Assembly (NCBI GenBank): GCA_045587785.1 | Contig: JAZNDA010000103.1 | Coordinates: 1-6,409 of the forward strand | From: RGIG8775 sp045587785 | GTDB taxonomy: Bacteria > Bacillota > Clostridia > Oscillospirales > CAG-272 | DNA: 6,409 bases | Reading direction: 5' to 3' | Shown here: one piece after another, positions 5,653 to 6,409 of the stretch | Layout: each line of letters begins with the position of its first letter | How positions within the stretch are numbered: the first letter of the stretch is position 1 | Position numbers and translations under genes: made by a program | The notes under the pieces: model-generated | What the model was told of the DNA's origin: nothing | Database searches by the model: none | Seen by the model: the letters and a program-made list of their open reading frames with translations, nothing else

Positions 5653-5807
5653 ATATGTCAAAGTGATGTCATCTTGAATTTTTTATGAACAAAAAACAAA
5701 TTTTTAATGCAAAGCACTGTTTTTGCGGCAAAATGGCTATGTGGTCTGTGCGCCGTTCCATTATTTTACGGGCTTTGATACTTTGTGAAAAAATGTTAAC
5801 AGAATGC
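5653..5807. other. Divergent intergenic region between foldase and tRNA-Gln copy 1
   Basis: The stretch between the leftward foldase leader and the rightward tRNA promoter is AT-rich with short homopolymer runs. ATGTCA occurs twice in the same direction (5654-5659 and 5665-5670). I see no open frame, terminator or RNA gene I can support here. Confidence 0.4.
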
Positions 5808-5836
5808 TTGACAAATCCCAAAATGTTTGATATAAT
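5808..5836 (+). promoter_or_regulatory. Consensus promoter of tRNA-Gln copy 1
   Basis: TTGACA (5808-5813) and TATAAT (5831-5836) are both perfect sigma-A hexamers with a 17-bp spacer. They lie about 12 bp before the mature tRNA 5' end, so the transcript would begin only a few bases upstream of it. Such strong promoters are usual for stable RNA genes. Confidence 0.9.
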
Positions 5837-5848
5837 ATCATGGTATCT

Positions 5849-5923
5849 TGGGATGTCGCCAAGCGGTAAGGCACGGGACTTTGACTCCCGCATTCGTCGG
5901 TTCAAATCCGGCCATCCCAGCCA
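5849..5923 (+). tRNA. tRNA-Gln (anticodon UUG), copy 1
   Basis: A 75-nt gene with encoded CCA (5921-5923). The acceptor is TGGGATG/CATCCCA (5849-5855/5913-5919) with discriminator G5920. The anticodon stem is CGGGA/TCCCG (5874-5878/5886-5890), and the loop CTTTGAC carries anticodon TTG at 5881-5883, reading CAA (and CAG by wobble). The T arm is GTCGG-TTCAAAT-CCGGC. It would deliver glutamine, in most Firmicutes through Glu-tRNA(Gln) amidation by GatCAB. It has its own promoter and terminator and pairs in inverted orientation with a second tRNA-Gln at 6199-6273. Confidence 0.97.
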
Positions 5924-5924
5924 G

Positions 5925-5952
5925 AAAAAAGCACGCGCAAGCGTGCTTTTTT
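5925..5952 (+). terminator. Terminator of tRNA-Gln copy 1
   Basis: GCACGC (5931-5936) and GCGTGC (5941-5946) flank a GCAA loop. Six A precede and six T follow, which extends the stem and supplies the T-run. It starts one base after the tRNA CCA. The 28-nt sequence is identical to the terminator of the second tRNA-Gln. Confidence 0.92.
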
Positions 5953-5954
5953 CA

Positions 5955-6167
5955 GTTATATTCGCCTTGCGGCGAGTTCTATTGCTTCGCAGTGATATTC
6001 GGCTTACGCCGAATGTGAAATAATTCACTTCGTGAATTGTGAAATATTGCTCCTTCGTCGCAATGTGAAATGAAATTTGCCCACATTCGCGTTAGCGAAT
6101 ATTTCACATTTGCGAAGCAAATATTTCACAGCGAAGCTATTTCACTTGCCCGAAGGGCAAATTTCGT
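5955..6167. repeat. Modular hairpin array with GTGAAAT linkers
   Basis: Nine small palindromes follow one another: 5962-5975, 5981-5993, 5997-6014, 6022-6038, 6046-6064, 6085-6100, 6108-6122, 6130-6138 and 6146-6160. Most have loops of TTC, GAA, TTAC or GTTA. The linkers are the exact 7-mer GTGAAAT (6015-6021, 6039-6045, 6065-6071) in the left half and its reverse complement ATTTCAC (6101-6107, 6123-6129, 6139-6145) in the right half. GAAATTTGCCC (6072-6082) also pairs with GGGCAAATTTC (6155-6165), so the right half is enclosed by an 11-bp stem. There is no open reading frame of interest. It lies between the two convergent tRNA terminators, so it is probably not transcribed strongly. Function is unknown. 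Confidence 0.75.
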
Positions 6168-6169
6168 TG

Positions 6170-6197
6170 AAAAAAGCACGCTTGCGCGTGCTTTTTT
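6170..6197 (-). terminator. Terminator of tRNA-Gln copy 2
   Basis: Read on the minus strand this is AAAAAAGCACGC-GCAA-GCGTGCTTTTTT, identical over 28 nt to the terminator of copy 1. It begins one base after the CCA of copy 2. Confidence 0.92.
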
Positions 6198-6198
6198 C

Positions 6199-6273
6199 TG
6201 GCTGGGATGGCCAGATTTGAACTGACGAATGCTAGAGTCAAAGTCTAGTGCCTTACCGCTTGGCGACATCCCA
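6199..6273 (-). tRNA. tRNA-Gln (anticodon UUG), copy 2
   Basis: A 75-nt gene with encoded CCA, convergent with copy 1. Acceptor, D arm, variable loop, anticodon loop CTTTGAC (anticodon TTG at 6241-6239) and T loop are identical to copy 1. The anticodon stem is CTAGA/TCTAG instead of CGGGA/TCCCG, and the T stem has an A-U in place of a G-C. All six changes therefore preserve pairing, which indicates that both genes have been kept functional. It has an independent promoter and its own terminator. Confidence 0.96.
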
Positions 6274-6286
6274 ATATTGCGTTAGT

Positions 6287-6315
6287 ATTGTATCACATTT
6301 TGCTTTGCTTGTCAA
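6287..6315 (-). promoter_or_regulatory. Promoter of tRNA-Gln copy 2
   Basis: On the minus strand, -35 TTGACA (6315-6310) and -10 TACAAT (6292-6287) have a 17-bp spacer, and a TGA precedes the -10 (extended -10 form). Its sequence differs from the copy 1 promoter outside the hexamers, so the inverted duplication stops at the mature tRNA 5' end. AT-rich DNA upstream (6316-6360) could act as an UP element. Confidence 0.88.
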
Positions 6316-6341
6316 GCACTTTATTAAAAAAATTATTTTTT

Positions 6342-6409
6342 ATGAAAAATATGATTTTTCACTATGAATTATTGCGCGCGGTGTTGAAATTTATTCGTTT
6401 ATATTTTAT
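6342..6409 (+). CDS. Possible 5' end of a rightward gene, cut by the window edge
   Basis: An ATG at 6342 opens a frame that stays open for 22 codons to the end of the window and reads MKNMIFHYELLRAVLKFIRL followed by YF. The amphipathic, basic-hydrophobic start would fit a membrane-associated protein. No Shine-Dalgarno precedes it and the region is AT-rich, so this may be chance. Product unknown. Confidence 0.2.
   Translation, partial: MKNMIFHYELLRAVLKFIRLYF

Larger units (their letters stand above)
5849..6273. repeat. 425-bp imperfect palindrome made of two tRNA-terminator arms
   Basis: The left arm (5849-5954) and right arm (6168-6273) are 106-bp inverted repeats differing at six positions, all inside the tRNA and all compensatory in pairs. 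The terminators and 3' trailers are identical. The hairpin array forms the centre. In single-stranded DNA the whole block could fold back on itself. Confidence 0.85.

Noticed and set aside
5669..6028. 119- and 112-codon frames on both strands over the tRNA-Gln copy 1 region
   Set aside because: They translate the tRNA, its terminator and hairpin repeats. Peptides such as GWPDLNRRMRESKSR come from reading the tRNA antisense.
5955..6167. CRISPR array or integron attC-like array between the tRNA genes
   Set aside because: The constant unit is only 7 nt, it reverses orientation mid-way, and the variable parts are self-complementary rather than unique spacers. No cas or integrase gene is present.
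5849..6273. tRNA-associated integration site (attL/attR of a genomic island)
   Set aside because: The repeated tRNA segments are full-length, inverted and convergent rather than a direct-repeat 3' fragment, and no integrase lies between them.

Overview
The window looks like a chromosomal segment of a gut-type Clostridia (Bacillota; possibly Oscillospirales or a relative). This rests on moderate GC content, GGGAGG-type Shine-Dalgarno sites, TTGACA/TATAAT promoters, Firmicutes-style proteins and several palindromic repeat families that I remember, without having checked, from gut Clostridia. No phage, transposase, CRISPR or rRNA genes are visible. All four well-supported protein genes lie on the minus strand. 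Long plus-strand open frames across them are shadows.

Layout, left to right. Positions 1-40 hold a strong terminator hairpin, followed by a branched palindromic repeat (49-191). At 221-2498 (minus) there is a two-gene unit. The upstream gene is a phosphoglucosamine mutase (GlmM) fused in frame behind an N-terminal XRE/Cro-type DNA-binding domain. It overlaps by a few bases a GlmU-type left-handed beta-helix acetyltransferase that lacks the uridylyltransferase domain. The two enzymes would act in succession: GlcN-6-P to GlcN-1-P to GlcNAc-1-P, on the way to UDP-GlcNAc for cell wall synthesis. The unit has a near-consensus promoter whose -35 box sits inside a perfect 5-3-5 palindrome, which suggests that the fused HTH may regulate its own operon.

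Positions 2499-2838 hold this promoter plus two repeat families. At 2839-3486 (minus) is an unrecognised cysteine-rich protein with three zinc-ribbon-like cysteine clusters. Positions 3487-3884 have no gene but contain a bidirectional terminator and a ~142-bp multi-hairpin repeat with imperfect terminal inverted repeats. At 3885-5579 (minus) is a membrane-anchored parvulin-type (PpiC/PrsA-like) foldase.

Positions 5808-6315 are the most unusual structure. Two convergent tRNA-Gln(UUG) genes, each with its own promoter and an identical terminator, form 106-bp inverted arms. These arms surround a 213-bp array of small hairpins separated by an exact 7-nt linker, GTGAAAT, whose orientation flips half-way. 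The two tRNAs differ at six positions that make exactly three compensatory base-pair changes. A relative of part of this array recurs at 2761-2803. The last 130 bases are AT-rich and hold the second tRNA promoter and perhaps the first codons of a rightward gene cut by the window edge.
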